A stretch of DNA of 64,000 bases, taken from assembly GCF_947241705.1 (NCBI RefSeq), contig NC_079260.1:310001-374000 (forward strand), written 5' to 3'. Under the pieces are notes generated by a model that saw only the letters and a list, made by a program, of their open reading frames with translations, did no database searches and was not told where the DNA came from. The DNA is from Saccharomyces mikatae IFO 1815 (Eukaryota; Ascomycota; Saccharomycetes; Saccharomycetales; Saccharomycetaceae). Position 1 is the stretch's first letter. Each line of letters begins with the position of its first letter. This document shows, piece by piece, positions 1 to 9,582 of this stretch. A program made the position numbers and the translations under genes.

Positions 1-146
1 GATCAATTAATAGATCTTTATCTCATTACTGCAGTAAATTCTATTATTAGAATTTTTCTACTTCAATTTATACGAAGACGTATAGTTGCAATAACTTAAT
101 CCAATTTATACGAATAGGTGTATAGTAGTAATCACTTATTCCAACA
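1..146 (-). repeat. 3' LTR of the Ty4/Tsu4-family element (cut by window edge)
   Basis: This is the inner 146 bp of the 3' LTR, ending in CCAACA at 146 and followed by the polypurine tract region. It is identical to 5786-5931. The rest of the LTR lies to the left of the window. Confidence 0.92.
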
Positions 147-220
147 TGCCCCCTTAAAGATATATTATTGTACTCCAACAGATATCTGCTATGTGTTTGG
201 TTCTTAAGTAATTTTAATTA

Positions 221-3200
221 TCAATAGTCCGTTGAGGCCAAAATATCCTGTGGTGTTATCTGATTGTTCAATACTTTAATAAATCTATCAAAATCAGATA
301 TTGAGACTGGTTTGGTAAGTAAATCTGCTATATTATCTTTACCTTTTATTTTTATTAGTTTTATAATCTTCTCTTTTATTTTCTCTTTAATTATTTCTGT
401 TTTTATCCATGTGAACTTCTGTTTGGGTTGTAGATAGCTCCGATTTAAACCTTCGATAGCTGGTTTTGAATCAGTAAGCATTGTAAGTTCCTTATCTCCA
501 CCTTCTCCGAGTTCTGTTAAGGTTGCCTTCAGTGTTTCTGAGTCTGCATAGCCTTCATAGATAGCATGAAGTTCTGCTTCAGTTGAGGATACGCACTTGT
601 TTGAGCTTTTATTAGAATAAACATTGAAGATATTTTTTCCATACCAAATTATAACACCAATTCTTGATTGTGCATCGTATTCTGTTCCAACTGATGCATC
701 TGTGATAGTAGTGATTTTCTTATCTTTGTTAAGATCTCTATCATAGTGTATGCCTATATTCGTATGTTGTACCAAGTATTGTATGATTTTATAAATCATG
801 TAGAACACCTGTTTATGAGGAAAGTTTACTAATCTAGCCACCTTTTTAACCGCAAATTCAACATCATATCTACATTTATACCTAACATAGTTAAGTTCAC
901 CTAATAGTTGCTGTAATTTCAACACGCCGTCTTTGTATTCCTTTTCGGTCATTTTTAATTCTCCGTTTTTAGGATCAATCTTGTATATTGATATGTGTGG
1001 AATTGACCTTTTTCTAACCTTATCCAATTCCTTTTTATATTTCTCACCCATTTTTTCTATAAATGATATTAACGTCAAATCAACCGTACCAAGTTTTTTG
1101 TTATAGATCAAATCCATTCCTAGAATATCTGTATCCAAAATACCATCTATTAAGGTACCAGTAATTTTCAATTCAAAGGTTTTTTTTAAATTGTTTATGA
1201 AATCATCTAGTCTTTGTTCATCACTTGCTGCAATCACACAGTCATCAACATAAACTGCGATCATGAGTTTTTTATCCTTGGATTGGTATAGTCCTGGAGT
1301 ATAAGTATTATCTTTTAATCCAACACTATTTAGATATCGTCTAAGATGGTCGTTCCATTCTTTAGGACTCTGTTTGAGACCATATAGTGCTTTATCTAGT
1401 TTAACAACGCATCTTCTGTCATGAGGGTGTGGAATGTAAATGTCTTCTTCCAGTTTAGCATATAAGAACGCATGGTTAATATCTAGTGTTTTCATGAACA
1501 TATTCCTATTGTTTGCAATCATCAGAAATATTTTAATGTGGTTATGGTTTAGGGATTCTGTTCCAATAACGTTATACGTGTCTGGTGTCTGGATATCACC
1601 TCTACAAACAATTCTTGCTTTATAGATACCATTTCTCTTCTTTGAGAATATTGTATTTGTCGGAATTATTAAATTACTGGGAACATCAGATCTGTTGTAT
1701 TTGACGTTGATGTCAAATACTTTCATATCCTTGAGATTCTGTAATTCTTTCCTGTATGCCTCTTTATAAGCATGTTTTTCTTTGAGATCAGCATTTCCTG
1801 AAATAGCTTCATTGTAGTATATGGTTTTAATTCTCGGTGCAGAACTTGTTTCTGTGTTATCCGGAAGTAATTTAATTATATTCTTTCTCTGACGCTTATT
1901 GTCTCTTTCAACCATGTCATGAAACGAGGTCCTGTTTTCAACAGGCCGCTTTCTTTTCTTATTCAAAGAATTAAACGTTTTATTCAGGAATCCAGCTTTG
2001 TTTATTGCTGGTTTTTCTGACTCAATTGTTTCATCTGTTATTATTGATGATTTTAGTGTAGCATTCGATTTTTCCGCTTCGCTATTTTCCATCACTTGTA
2101 CTAACTCTTCATTATTACCTTCCGATGAGATACTTGTATCAGAGTTATTTTTGTTTTCTACCTTGTTTGATTCAACATATGTTTGGTCAGTATTGTCCAT
2201 AACATTTATAACCAGGGGCAGGTGATGACTTTCTTCGTGAGTAGAATAGTCATCATTTTGAACATCATTGTCCTTTAATGATGTAACATTTGATTCAGTT
2301 TGAACATCTACGTATTGAGAGGTGTCATAACTTGAGGTTTTTGAATCTAAATCTTGTTCAAGTAATACTTCTGGATCAACAATGTTTTCGAATAATTCTT
2401 GTTGTGATTGTAAGATATTATCATCTGTTACATTGTCCTTATTACTTGCAACTGTAACTGATTCATTAGTAGGATCATGTGAAATATAATCGCTCTCATC
2501 TTCTGATGATTCCTTGTAATTTATTTCCTTTCCACTGATCTTCCTATGCGTTCTACTAGCAATATTATCATCATTGTTGATGTTTATGCTGTTCTGGCTT
2601 CCAACAAGGTTCTCTTGTAGTGCCGTGGGGACTCTATAAACATTTTCATCGAGAATATCCTCATCAGTATTACTTGATTTATTAATTTCGTTTCGATCGC
2701 TTTCAGTAGTGATCTTTTCTTTTGAGTGAAGATCTGAATCTATATCCATGTTTTTCACATGATTGTATTTGTCTTCTTCCTCTTCTTCTATGTTAGCAAA
2801 GACGTAGTCTAAATTACCTTCTAGATTATCACTAGGAGATGGGTACTTAGCATTTAATTCAATCTGAGCTAATTCTTCTGTGGTGAACAAGTCTGTAAGT
2901 AGTGTAACTTGTTTATGGTCATCTTCGTAATTTTCCAATGCATCATATAACCTGGAAACAGCATCTGAGTTTTCTGCTTCATTGATGGAATCTGATCTAC
3001 TTTGATCATCTGGGTATATGTTCTGTGTGTTCCTTAATATTGGATCCACTGCATAGTCTGGAATTGTGTAATTATCTGAAGTGAGAATTTTTTTAATAGA
3101 TGGTACAAAAAATTTGTATCCGTGACTATTAGGATCTTTGCATAATATTATAGCACGAAGTCCTGATGGTTTTAGTTTATTGTGATTATGATTCCAAATT

Positions 3201-4414
3201 ATTCCTTGTTCTCCGAAGGGTAAAAAGGACATGAATCTCACTTTCACAGGTTGACTAGAGATTGCCTGTAGTGGCAGTTGACCTGTGGCTTTGTTTTCTA
3301 AACAATTGCGTACATTGGTAGCAGATGTCACTGCGTATTCCCAAAATTTAATACGTAATTTACTATGTTTTAACAATGTTGTTGCATCAGTAACGATAGT
3401 TCTGATGTATCTCTCTGCTCTTCCATTGGCAGCATGATCTTGTGTAGCAGAAAAAATATGATGAATTCCTTTTGAAACAAAATATTTTGCTATCTGATCA
3501 TTTGTAAATTCAGTTCCTTGATCTGAATTGATTTCTCTGACCTTTCTGTCAAATTGAGTTTCCACATACTGAATATTTTTCTTGATCTGAGCCAAAATAG
3601 TTTCAGCATTTTTGTTAAAATGTGTGGAGGTGATACAATATCTTGTATTGTTATCAACCATAATAAGCATGTATCTTTTCGTATCCGAGTTCGAATTTGA
3701 TACTGGACCAAAGATATCCATGCACCACGATGAACCTGGTTCATGATCGATACTGTGTTCGTTCATAGATCCTTTATAATGGTTCCTTCTCGTGGCTTTT
3801 GAAACTTTACAAGTTTCACACCAAAATTCATTTGGTTCTTTTATTAAGTCAAGATTTTCTTCATAATGACTATGTTTAATTGAGTTTTCAATTTGTTGAA
3901 CTCCTGTATGTCCCATTCTTTTATGAGCATCTTTTAAGTTTATAATTTTGGGCTTCAGTCTAATTTTGTTAGAAGAAGTTGGTTGTATTGCATTGATTTT
4001 GGAATCATATGCTGAGTGATCAATTAAGTCATCCATTTTTACGTGAATAATTCCATTTTTAACATGAGTTTTTATGTTCATATCCTTGTTTTCCAAGGTA
4101 GAATAGTTCTTGCTTAACACCAGATCGGTTTCTCTAGCTAACTCATAACCACTTATAATAGTAGTTTCTTCTTCAGGAACATAATGAGTTAATAAGTAAT
4201 CATCATTTGTGTTACATTTAATTTTAATGTATCCTGATCCTTTAACGGAAACTGCATTGTTTTTCCCAATACCAAAGAACTTTACCTTTTCTTTGTTGTC
4301 TTCATAATCAAACAATATATTTTTATTGTTCGTGATATTGACACCTGAACCAGTATCAATAATGACTAGATTTTTGTTTGAACCCTTTTTGTTCTTCTTC
4401 TTCTGTTTTTTCAA
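221..4414 (-). CDS. Ty4/Tsu4-family Pol (protease, integrase, RT, RNase H)
   Basis: This is the enzyme part of the retrotransposon, expressed in the family by programmed +1 frameshifting from Gag; the frame shown therefore need not start with its own AUG. Visible in order are an aspartic protease (DTGSG near residue 20), the integrase zinc-binding region (H-x-H then WCETCK, about residues 160-205), the integrase core (residues 230-400), a long acidic and Ser/Asn-rich linker (about 450-850), reverse transcriptase with YVDD (about residues 1050-1055), and an RNase H region (TDAS, then SSTEAEL). The C-terminus ILASTDY equals that of Ty4. The frame looks whole across about 1,397 residues. Confidence 0.92.
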   Translation of the reverse strand: MKKQKKKNKKGSNKNLVIIDTGSGVNITNNKNILFDYEDNKEKVKFFGIGKNNAVSVKGSGYIKIKCNTNDDYLLTHYVPEEETTIISGYELARETDLVLSKNYSTLENKDMNIKTHVKNGIIHVKMDDLIDHSAYDSKINAIQPTSSNKIRLKPKIINLKDAHKRMGHTGVQQIENSIKHSHYEENLDLIKEPNEFWCETCKVSKATRRNHYKGSMNEHSIDHEPGSSWCMDIFGPVSNSNSDTKRYMLIMVDNNTRYCITSTHFNKNAETILAQIKKNIQYVETQFDRKVREINSDQGTEFTNDQIAKYFVSKGIHHIFSATQDHAANGRAERYIRTIVTDATTLLKHSKLRIKFWEYAVTSATNVRNCLENKATGQLPLQAISSQPVKVRFMSFLPFGEQGIIWNHNHNKLKPSGLRAIILCKDPNSHGYKFFVPSIKKILTSDNYTIPDYAVDPILRNTQNIYPDDQSRSDSINEAENSDAVSRLYDALENYEDDHKQVTLLTDLFTTEELAQIELNAKYPSPSDNLEGNLDYVFANIEEEEEDKYNHVKNMDIDSDLHSKEKITTESDRNEINKSSNTDEDILDENVYRVPTALQENLVGSQNSININNDDNIASRTHRKISGKEINYKESSEDESDYISHDPTNESVTVASNKDNVTDDNILQSQQELFENIVDPEVLLEQDLDSKTSSYDTSQYVDVQTESNVTSLKDNDVQNDDYSTHEESHHLPLVINVMDNTDQTYVESNKVENKNNSDTSISSEGNNEELVQVMENSEAEKSNATLKSSIITDETIESEKPAINKAGFLNKTFNSLNKKRKRPVENRTSFHDMVERDNKRQRKNIIKLLPDNTETSSAPRIKTIYYNEAISGNADLKEKHAYKEAYRKELQNLKDMKVFDINVKYNRSDVPSNLIIPTNTIFSKKRNGIYKARIVCRGDIQTPDTYNVIGTESLNHNHIKIFLMIANNRNMFMKTLDINHAFLYAKLEEDIYIPHPHDRRCVVKLDKALYGLKQSPKEWNDHLRRYLNSVGLKDNTYTPGLYQSKDKKLMIAVYVDDCVIAASDEQRLDDFINNLKKTFELKITGTLIDGILDTDILGMDLIYNKKLGTVDLTLISFIEKMGEKYKKELDKVRKRSIPHISIYKIDPKNGELKMTEKEYKDGVLKLQQLLGELNYVRYKCRYDVEFAVKKVARLVNFPHKQVFYMIYKIIQYLVQHTNIGIHYDRDLNKDKKITTITDASVGTEYDAQSRIGVIIWYGKNIFNVYSNKSSNKCVSSTEAELHAIYEGYADSETLKATLTELGEGGDKELTMLTDSKPAIEGLNRSYLQPKQKFTWIKTEIIKEKIKEKIIKLIKIKGKDNIADLLTKPVSISDFDRFIKVLNNQITPQDILASTDY

Positions 4415-5603
4415 AAGTTCTGACTGGTTTCGTGCCTGTTTTAATATATTCTTTTTGGGTTGAACCTTGTGAATAATAACCTTTTGAGTAGCTGGGCGTT
4501 GAATGCCTAAGTTCTCTGTTTAATTTCTTTCTACAGTTAACTGAGCTGTGGAATTCCGATTTACAGTACTTACAATTTCTTTCTGAATAGTAAGAGTCAT
4601 TTGAACTCAAGTCCATTACTGTTTCAATTACAATATTGATTAAAATTTCTTCAATTCTCTCATTTTTACCAATTGAGTATATATGTAAACGTTGTTTAAC
4701 CGGATTTTTCAAAGATTCATGTAAGGTTCCAAGGATTGCCTCTTCTAAAATGTATGTAAGATTTGAACAATTTTGACAACATTTTGAAAGGATCCATTTT
4801 TCCATTAATACTAACTTTTGAAGTTCATTCATTAACAAATCAGTATTCTTACAAGTTGTATCCACCAACACTTTTTTCCAAGCCTTTTGTCTTATTTCTC
4901 TACCATAAAGGCTTATGTATTTTTTCTTCAAGTCACGGATGATTCTAAAGATATCACTTGTGTTAATGTTCATTATATCAGGACTTTCATTTAAACCTTC
5001 TTTGATAACCTTACATAAGATTTCATTTTCACGAGAATCGATGTTTTTAATTTGTTGATCAAAAATGTCATCAAATTCGTACTTCTCAATGAATTGTTGA
5101 AAGCTGTTCAAGAAAACAGGAATATTTTCGATTTTAGTCATCTTATGCTTAAATACCCAATCCTTAGGGTAAAATCTCCTATTTCTTGAGGTCAGAGTAT
5201 CGAATAAATAATATGTCCCAGTTGAATCATTTCTTTCATGTAACCTTTTAACATCTTTATCGAAATCAATCGATTCTAACTTTCTTTTTAATCCAAGAAT
5301 TACATTACTAGTTTTTTCAATTTTTTCATCGATTTCCATTAACTGATCGAGATTTGAAATATCGTCATCCTGTTTAACCTCATTTGTAATCTTATTCTTT
5401 TTAACGGTTAATTTGTTTAAAAATATTTCATACGTTTCTAAATCAATTAAGGCTTGCTTCCTCTGTTTGTCATCAATAGAAGTATCGATAATAAAATTTT
5501 TAATTTCTTTAGTAGTATCTTGAATATTGACTCTTGATTGAACCTGCGTAGAAATGTTGTCGTCAGTAACATTTCTTGTTTCATCCCTCACTGGGGTCGC
5601 CAT
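4356..5603 (-). CDS. Ty4/Tsu4-family Gag (TYA4-like)
   Basis: This is the capsid-type protein of the retrotransposon, 415 residues. It begins MATPVRDETRNV, the same N-terminus as Ty4 Gag, and keeps the block around TGTYYLFDTLTS and YPKD. A C-terminal Cys/His-type patch (CKYCKSEFHSSVNC) is also seen in Ty4. The A of the start codon is the last base of the 5' LTR, so the primer-binding site and the start of Gag overlap. The frame looks whole. Family assignment is firm; the closeness to Tsu4 in particular is inferred from divergence to Ty4. Confidence 0.9.
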   Translation of the reverse strand: MATPVRDETRNVTDDNISTQVQSRVNIQDTTKEIKNFIIDTSIDDKQRKQALIDLETYEIFLNKLTVKKNKITNEVKQDDDISNLDQLMEIDEKIEKTSNVILGLKRKLESIDFDKDVKRLHERNDSTGTYYLFDTLTSRNRRFYPKDWVFKHKMTKIENIPVFLNSFQQFIEKYEFDDIFDQQIKNIDSRENEILCKVIKEGLNESPDIMNINTSDIFRIIRDLKKKYISLYGREIRQKAWKKVLVDTTCKNTDLLMNELQKLVLMEKWILSKCCQNCSNLTYILEEAILGTLHESLKNPVKQRLHIYSIGKNERIEEILINIVIETVMDLSSNDSYYSERNCKYCKSEFHSSVNCRKKLNRELRHSTPSYSKGYYSQGSTQKEYIKTGTKPVRTFEKTEEEEQKGFKQKSSHY

Positions 5604-5931
5604 GTTGATAATTAGTAGTTTAGTAAGTTGTAATAATTAAGAATAGTCGTTCCTTCTTAATCTATATAAGAGAGGTATATAAAACACACGCTGATTAGTT
5701 ATATTAAACCAAAAGGTTCAGACATAAATCAGAGTGTTAATGATAAGAATTTGATGATAACTCATCTTCTTATATAATAAGTTCTGATCAATTAATAGAT
5801 CTTTATCTCATTACTGCAGTAAATTCTATTATTAGAATTTTTCTACTTCAATTTATACGAAGACGTATAGTTGCAATAACTTAATCCAATTTATACGAAT
5901 AGGTGTATAGTAGTAATCACTTATTCCAACA
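5603..5931 (-). repeat. 5' LTR of the Ty4/Tsu4-family element
   Basis: This 329-bp tau-type LTR has TGTTGG...CAACA ends when read on the minus strand. The promoter-side part is identical to the visible portion of the partner LTR at 1-146. The base after its outer end begins GTAAG; the matching target duplication on the other side lies outside the window. Confidence 0.92.
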
Positions 5932-5951
5932 GTAAGGCTCTGCCTTTCTAG

Positions 5952-5998
5952 TGTTGATAATTAGTTGTTTAGTAAGTTGTACTAATTAAGGATGAATC
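5952..5998 (-). repeat. Tau LTR end fragment
   Basis: A 47-bp piece begins TGTTGATAATTAG, like the inner end of the minus-strand Ty4-family LTR at 5603. It stops where a plus-strand tau LTR begins at 5999. It is a short fossil in the opposite orientation to that next LTR. Confidence 0.65.
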
Positions 5999-6261
5999 TG
6001 TTGGAATAAGTGATTACTACTATACATTTATTAATATAAGTTGTTGTAGTTGATGACGGAACATTCTTTAACATGGTACTAGTTTAATTAGAGTAGGTGA
6101 ATTTTAATAATAGAATTTCCTGCATTAGTAAGATAAAGATCTATTAATTGTCCAGACCTTTGTAGATAAGAAGATGGGTTGTAACCAAAATCTTATTATC
6201 AATGCTCCGAGTTAGGTCTGGACCATTAGGTTAATATTGTTGTAATATAAATCAACTATCA

Positions 6262-6642
6262 TGTTGGAATAAGTGAGTACCACTATACATTTATTCATAT
6301 AAATTGTTGTAGTTGATGACGAACATTCTTTAACATGATACTAATGATGTTGAGTAAATTAATACTAACATTCTTATGGTGATACCAATTTAAATGGAGT
6401 AGGGAAATTCTAATTATAGAATTTCCTGCACTAATAAGATAAAGATCTATTAATTGTCCAGAACTTAGTATATAAGAAGATGAGTTAACACTAAATTCTT
6501 ATCATCAACACTCTGATTTATGTCTGAACCATTCGGTTTAATACAACCAATCAGCGTGTGTTTTATATACCTCTCTTATATAGATTAAGAAGGAACGACT
6601 ATTCTTAATTATTAAAACTTACTAAACTACTAATTATCAACA
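6262..6642 (+). repeat. Inner tau (Ty4-family) solo LTR with TATCA target duplication
   Basis: A 381-bp plus-strand tau LTR runs from TGTTGGAATAAGTGAG to TTATCAACA. It is flanked by an exact 5-bp duplication, TATCA, at 6257-6261 and 6643-6647. It sits inside the delta LTR, 24 bp from that LTR's start. It is longer than the 329-bp LTR of the whole element because of a partly duplicated stretch at about 6325-6385. Ty4-type LTRs near 370 bp are known in S. cerevisiae. Confidence 0.9.
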
Positions 6643-6881
6643 TATCATCTACTAACTAGTATTTTCGTTACTAGTATATTATCATATACGGTGTCAGAAG
6701 ATGACGCAAATGATGAGATATAGTCATCTAAATTAGTGGAAGCTGAAACGCAAGGATTGATAATGTAATAGGATAAATGAATAACAACATATAAAACGAT
6801 GATAATAATGTTTATAGAATTGTGTAGAATTGCAGATTCCCTTTTATGGATTCCTAAATCCCTGAGGAGAACTTCTAGTAT

Positions 6882-6908
6882 ATCTACATACCTAATATTA
6901 TTGCCTTA
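6882..6908 (+). repeat. 27-bp direct repeat, left copy, at the toxin-like cassette
   Basis: This delta-LTR stretch, running ATCTACATACCT to TTGCCTTA, recurs at 7755-7781 with one difference (A/G). The two copies bracket the toxin-like gene; the left copy overlaps the gene's 3' end. A 27-bp duplication is too long for a Ty or typical DNA-transposon target duplication. Confidence 0.85.
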
Positions 6909-7745
6909 GTAATTGCCCATATTAGACGTGGACATACCGCCAGAATACAACCAGTGTGACGCATCGCCGTAAGCCCAGTACATAGTATTCTTATGATGGA
7001 CACTGTTTACCTGCTTGTAGTCATCGCGTCCCTTATAAGTGCACTGATGGTGAGAATAACCACCAGCATGGTTGATCCCACTGCGTGTGGTAGAAGTACC
7101 TATGGCATTAGTAGCTTTACATCTATTTACACAGACGTCCGTAAAAGCATTGCACACTGTCTGTCCCTGATATGAACTGCTCTGGAAGTTTATAACCATG
7201 TTAGTGCCCCGTTTCATGAGCCAATCAGCGTCGCCAGTCGTACCAGCTGGACTAAGAACGCCGTTAATCTCGGGATTGGCACTCCCAATCTCGCCAACAA
7301 TATTGCTCCTCACTATAGTTTGATCGGATCCAGCTTGAGCGATCGGCATATAATCGTCGTCCCAGTTCTCCCTGAAAACTAGGTAGTCGAATTGAGTGAG
7401 ACTGAAGCTATTAGTGTCGCAGCACTCGTCGATCAATGTCTGATTATAGTCACCTAGCTCAGTCATAGAAACGTTAACGTTAACACTAGCTACTCCGGGC
7501 GCGTACCCAACTACACTTGTTAAGTTGGTTTTGTTCTGCAGACAGTCAAAGAACTTAGGCAACCCTAACGATTCAATTGTCACGGGTCCGAGGTGATCAG
7601 TGACGTTTGGCGCTTCTAATATCATTTCAGCATAATCCCTCTTATTGACTTCACTATCACAAGAGTCTGCAGCAGCATAATGAGTGAACACGAATACTAA
7701 TATGGGTGAAAAAATGTGGAAACTAATTATATCATCAAACTCCAC
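6906..7745 (-). pseudogene. KHR1-like secreted killer-toxin gene, near-whole fossil inside a delta LTR
   Basis: An open frame of about 279 codons starts with a hydrophobic segment that looks like a signal peptide (residues about 8-27), followed by a Cys-containing secreted-type protein with several N-x-S/T sites and a Gly/Ser/Tyr-rich C-terminus. The gene sits in a delta LTR, and 27-bp direct repeats of LTR sequence lie at its edges (6882-6908 and 7755-7781). The chromosomal killer-toxin gene KHR1 of some S. cerevisiae strains is about the same size and is also reported within Ty LTR sequence, so a KHR1 relative is the best guess. It looks nearly whole, with perhaps one break, so I treat it as a fossil. 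Its base composition is visibly less AT-rich than the LTRs around it. Family membership is inferred, not checked. Confidence 0.6.
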
Positions 7746-7754
7746 TATTATCTC

Positions 7755-7781
7755 ATCTACATACCTGATATTATTGCCTTA
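7755..7781 (+). repeat. 27-bp direct repeat, right copy, at the toxin-like cassette
   Basis: This matches 6882-6908 except for one base. After it the delta LTR continues as if uninterrupted (AATGGAATCCCAACAATTA), which shows that the cassette entered an existing LTR here. Confidence 0.85.
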
Positions 7782-7854
7782 TTAAAAAATGGAATCCCAA
7801 CAATTAAATCAGAATCCACACTTATCTCAAATATAACCAATCAGGGTGTGTTTT

Positions 7855-8187
7855 TGAGAAGTGGGTGAATTTTTAGATGATTGTTGGGATTCCATTATTG
7901 ATAAAGGCAATAATATTAGGTATGTAGATATACTAGAAGTTATCCTCGAGGATATAGGAATCCAATAACTGGAACTCGTAATTCTACATAATTCTATAAA
8001 CATTATTATCATCGTTTTATATGTTGTTATTCATTTATCCTATTACATTATCAATCCTTGCATTTCAGCTTCCACTGATTTCGATGACCGCTTCTCATAA
8101 CTTATGTCATCTTCTAACACCGTATATGATAATGTACTAGTAGTATGACTACTAGTTGATAGACGATAGTTGATTTTCATTCCAATA
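7855..8187 (-). repeat. Delta LTR (minus strand) with GTTTT target duplication
   Basis: A 333-bp delta LTR in reverse orientation starts TGAGAAGTGGG on the plus strand and ends ATTCCAATA. It is flanked by exact GTTTT copies at 7850-7854 and 8188-8192. It lies inside the outer tau LTR, only 25 bp from the plus-strand delta, so the two deltas form a large inverted pair. Confidence 0.88.
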
Positions 8188-8337
8188 GTTTTATATATAA
8201 CTTGAGAAAGAATGACTTATTCTTAATTAATAAAGATCACTAAACCAAATTATCAACAGCTACCCAAACTTATAAATACCTGAACAATTAGTTAAGAACC
8301 GAAATTTCACTCTTTACCATTTAATATTATCCAGATC

Positions 8338-8673
8338 TGTTGAAATGGTGACCTATTATTCTTTATGATTAATCAATTAGTGATCAAATGAATTAATCAG
8401 ACATAGAACGTCATTGATGTTTCAGGACAGAATGACTAAGTAACAATATGGGCGCAATAAAGTTAAAGATCAATAAGTTGGAATATTAACTCGCCGTTAA
8501 CGTATATAAAAATATGAGTCGTTACACGAAAACTATGGTGAATAGCCTCATAATTATTATATAGATTGTGTTTAATATGACCAATCGGCCTGTGCTTTAT
8601 ATAACTCACTTATATGTATAAGATCTGCTTTTATTCTTAATTAATACTAGAGCTTAAATACTATTTATCAACA
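8338..8673 (+). repeat. Degenerate tau LTR
   Basis: A 336-bp stretch starts TGTTGAAATGGTGA and ends TTTATCAACA. Its 3' third matches the tau pattern (GACCAATCGGCCTGTG, then TTATATAACTC, then TTATTCTTAATTAAT). Flanks AGATC and AGATT may be a decayed 5-bp duplication. It is much older than the copies to its left. Confidence 0.75.
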
Positions 8674-9281
8674 AGATTTAATATAATATAAAGAATAAGT
8701 AACATTCTGCAAATCAAGTTGGTAATCCATTTGGACAACAAGTTACTTCCCTAATATCTTGTATTTAGATTATAAAGATACCCTGGTATTACGAGCCCTT
8801 AATACAAAATGTAGAGTTGTCATGGTAAAAACTGGATAGCATACATTAATAGTAGCAACTATGTCGCTGATGAAACATTAGCAATTATACGAAGGTTAAT
8901 CGCTATCTATAGCTAAATGAACGAAGACACACTGCCGAAAGCAGTCCTATCAGTCATATGAATAGTAGTATTTTAAGGAATTAAAATGCAAGATTGGATA
9001 CATAAAAATAGAGGAAAAAGGTTGAATTTAGATCTGAAGTTCCTTTAATACTTAGATAAGGAATTTCGCTACGTGACAGAAGTCTGAAAATCTGAACATT
9101 AAATTTTAAGGAAACTACTTAAATACAGAATTTTTCTGGACATCTATTTAGAGTTTTAGTTCCAAAAGATGCTACTATCTGTATAGGCTGAAATAGGCCA
9201 CTGATTATTGTTTGAGTAGAATACTATAGCAACATGTTCAATGATACACTGTGTACTCAGGTACACATTTTTATATGCTCA
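8674..9281. other. AT-rich spacer, no gene recognised
   Basis: This is about 600 bp between two decayed LTRs. No frame of useful length and no tRNA-like sequence was seen. It may be old Ty or subfamily debris, but I could not align it to anything. Confidence 0.5.
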
Positions 9282-9582
9282 TGTTTGAACAAGATTCCCT
9301 TATCGTCTTTTGACTAATATTCTTGTCACTAGTGTATCATATACGGTGCCTAAGGGCGAGAGAAATGATGAGAACGTATTGGTGGAAACTGAAACGCAAG
9401 GATTAACAATGTAAAAACACAAGAATGACAACGCATTATTTTGAGAGAAGAAATAAATATTTATCATGTAGAATTAATAATTCTCTTTTTGTGGATCATA
9501 TATTCTCGAGGAGAACTTTTGAAATATTCTGTACGCCAAATAATATTAGCTTTATCAACAGTCGAATCCTAAAAATATCTCA
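9282..9582 (+). repeat. Degenerate delta LTR
   Basis: This decayed delta LTR keeps recognisable blocks such as TATCATATACGGTG, GGTGGAAACTGAAACGCAAGG, TCTCGAGGAGAAC and TTTATCAACA in the right order. The ends are set by the TGTTTGAAC start and the ATATCTCA end. An 87-residue frame across it is chance. Confidence 0.8.

Larger units (their letters stand above)
1..5931 (-). mobile_element. Ty4-family (Tsu4-like) LTR retrotransposon, whole-looking
   Basis: A Ty1/copia-class element lies on the minus strand. Its 5' LTR is 5603-5931 (329 bp, TGTTGG...CAACA ends). Its 3' LTR is cut by the window edge, so only 1-146 is visible. Those 146 bases match 5786-5931 base for base, which suggests a recent insertion. 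Just inside the 5' LTR is a primer-binding site starting TGGCGACCCC (reading down from 5602), and just inside the 3' LTR is a purine tract (147-160 region). Gag and Pol frames overlap by 59 nt in the +1 relation used by this family for Gag-Pol. Compared with remembered S. cerevisiae Ty4, Pol is clearly homologous while Gag is much diverged, which points to the Tsu4 branch known from S. uvarum and relatives. I see no sign that it is broken. Confidence 0.93.
6238..7829 (+). repeat. Delta (Ty1/Ty2-type) solo LTR, itself interrupted twice
   Basis: A plus-strand delta LTR starts near TGTTGTAATA at 6238 and ends in TTATCTCA at 7829. It is flanked by the 5-bp target duplication AATAT (6233-6237 and 7830-7834). 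It is split by a tau LTR (6262-6642) and by a killer-toxin-like gene cassette (about 6906-7781). The parts from 6643 to 6908 and 7755 to 7829 read closely like S. cerevisiae Ty1 delta, including the region where the Ty1 Gag start lies. Confidence 0.88.
5999..8258 (+). repeat. Outer tau (Ty4-family) solo LTR, split by two delta LTRs
   Basis: A plus-strand Ty4-family LTR starts TGTTGGAATAAGTG at 5999 and ends in TTATCAACA at 8258. Its own sequence is found in three pieces: 5999-6237, 7830-7854 and 8188-8258. The joins are explained by insertion of a plus delta LTR (6238-7829, with flanking AATAT duplicated) and a minus delta LTR (7855-8187, with flanking GTTTT duplicated). Without the insertions the LTR is close to the 329 bp of the whole element's LTR. 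It is the oldest layer of the nest. I see no matching 5-bp duplication at its outer ends, so its flanks have probably been rearranged. Confidence 0.85.
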
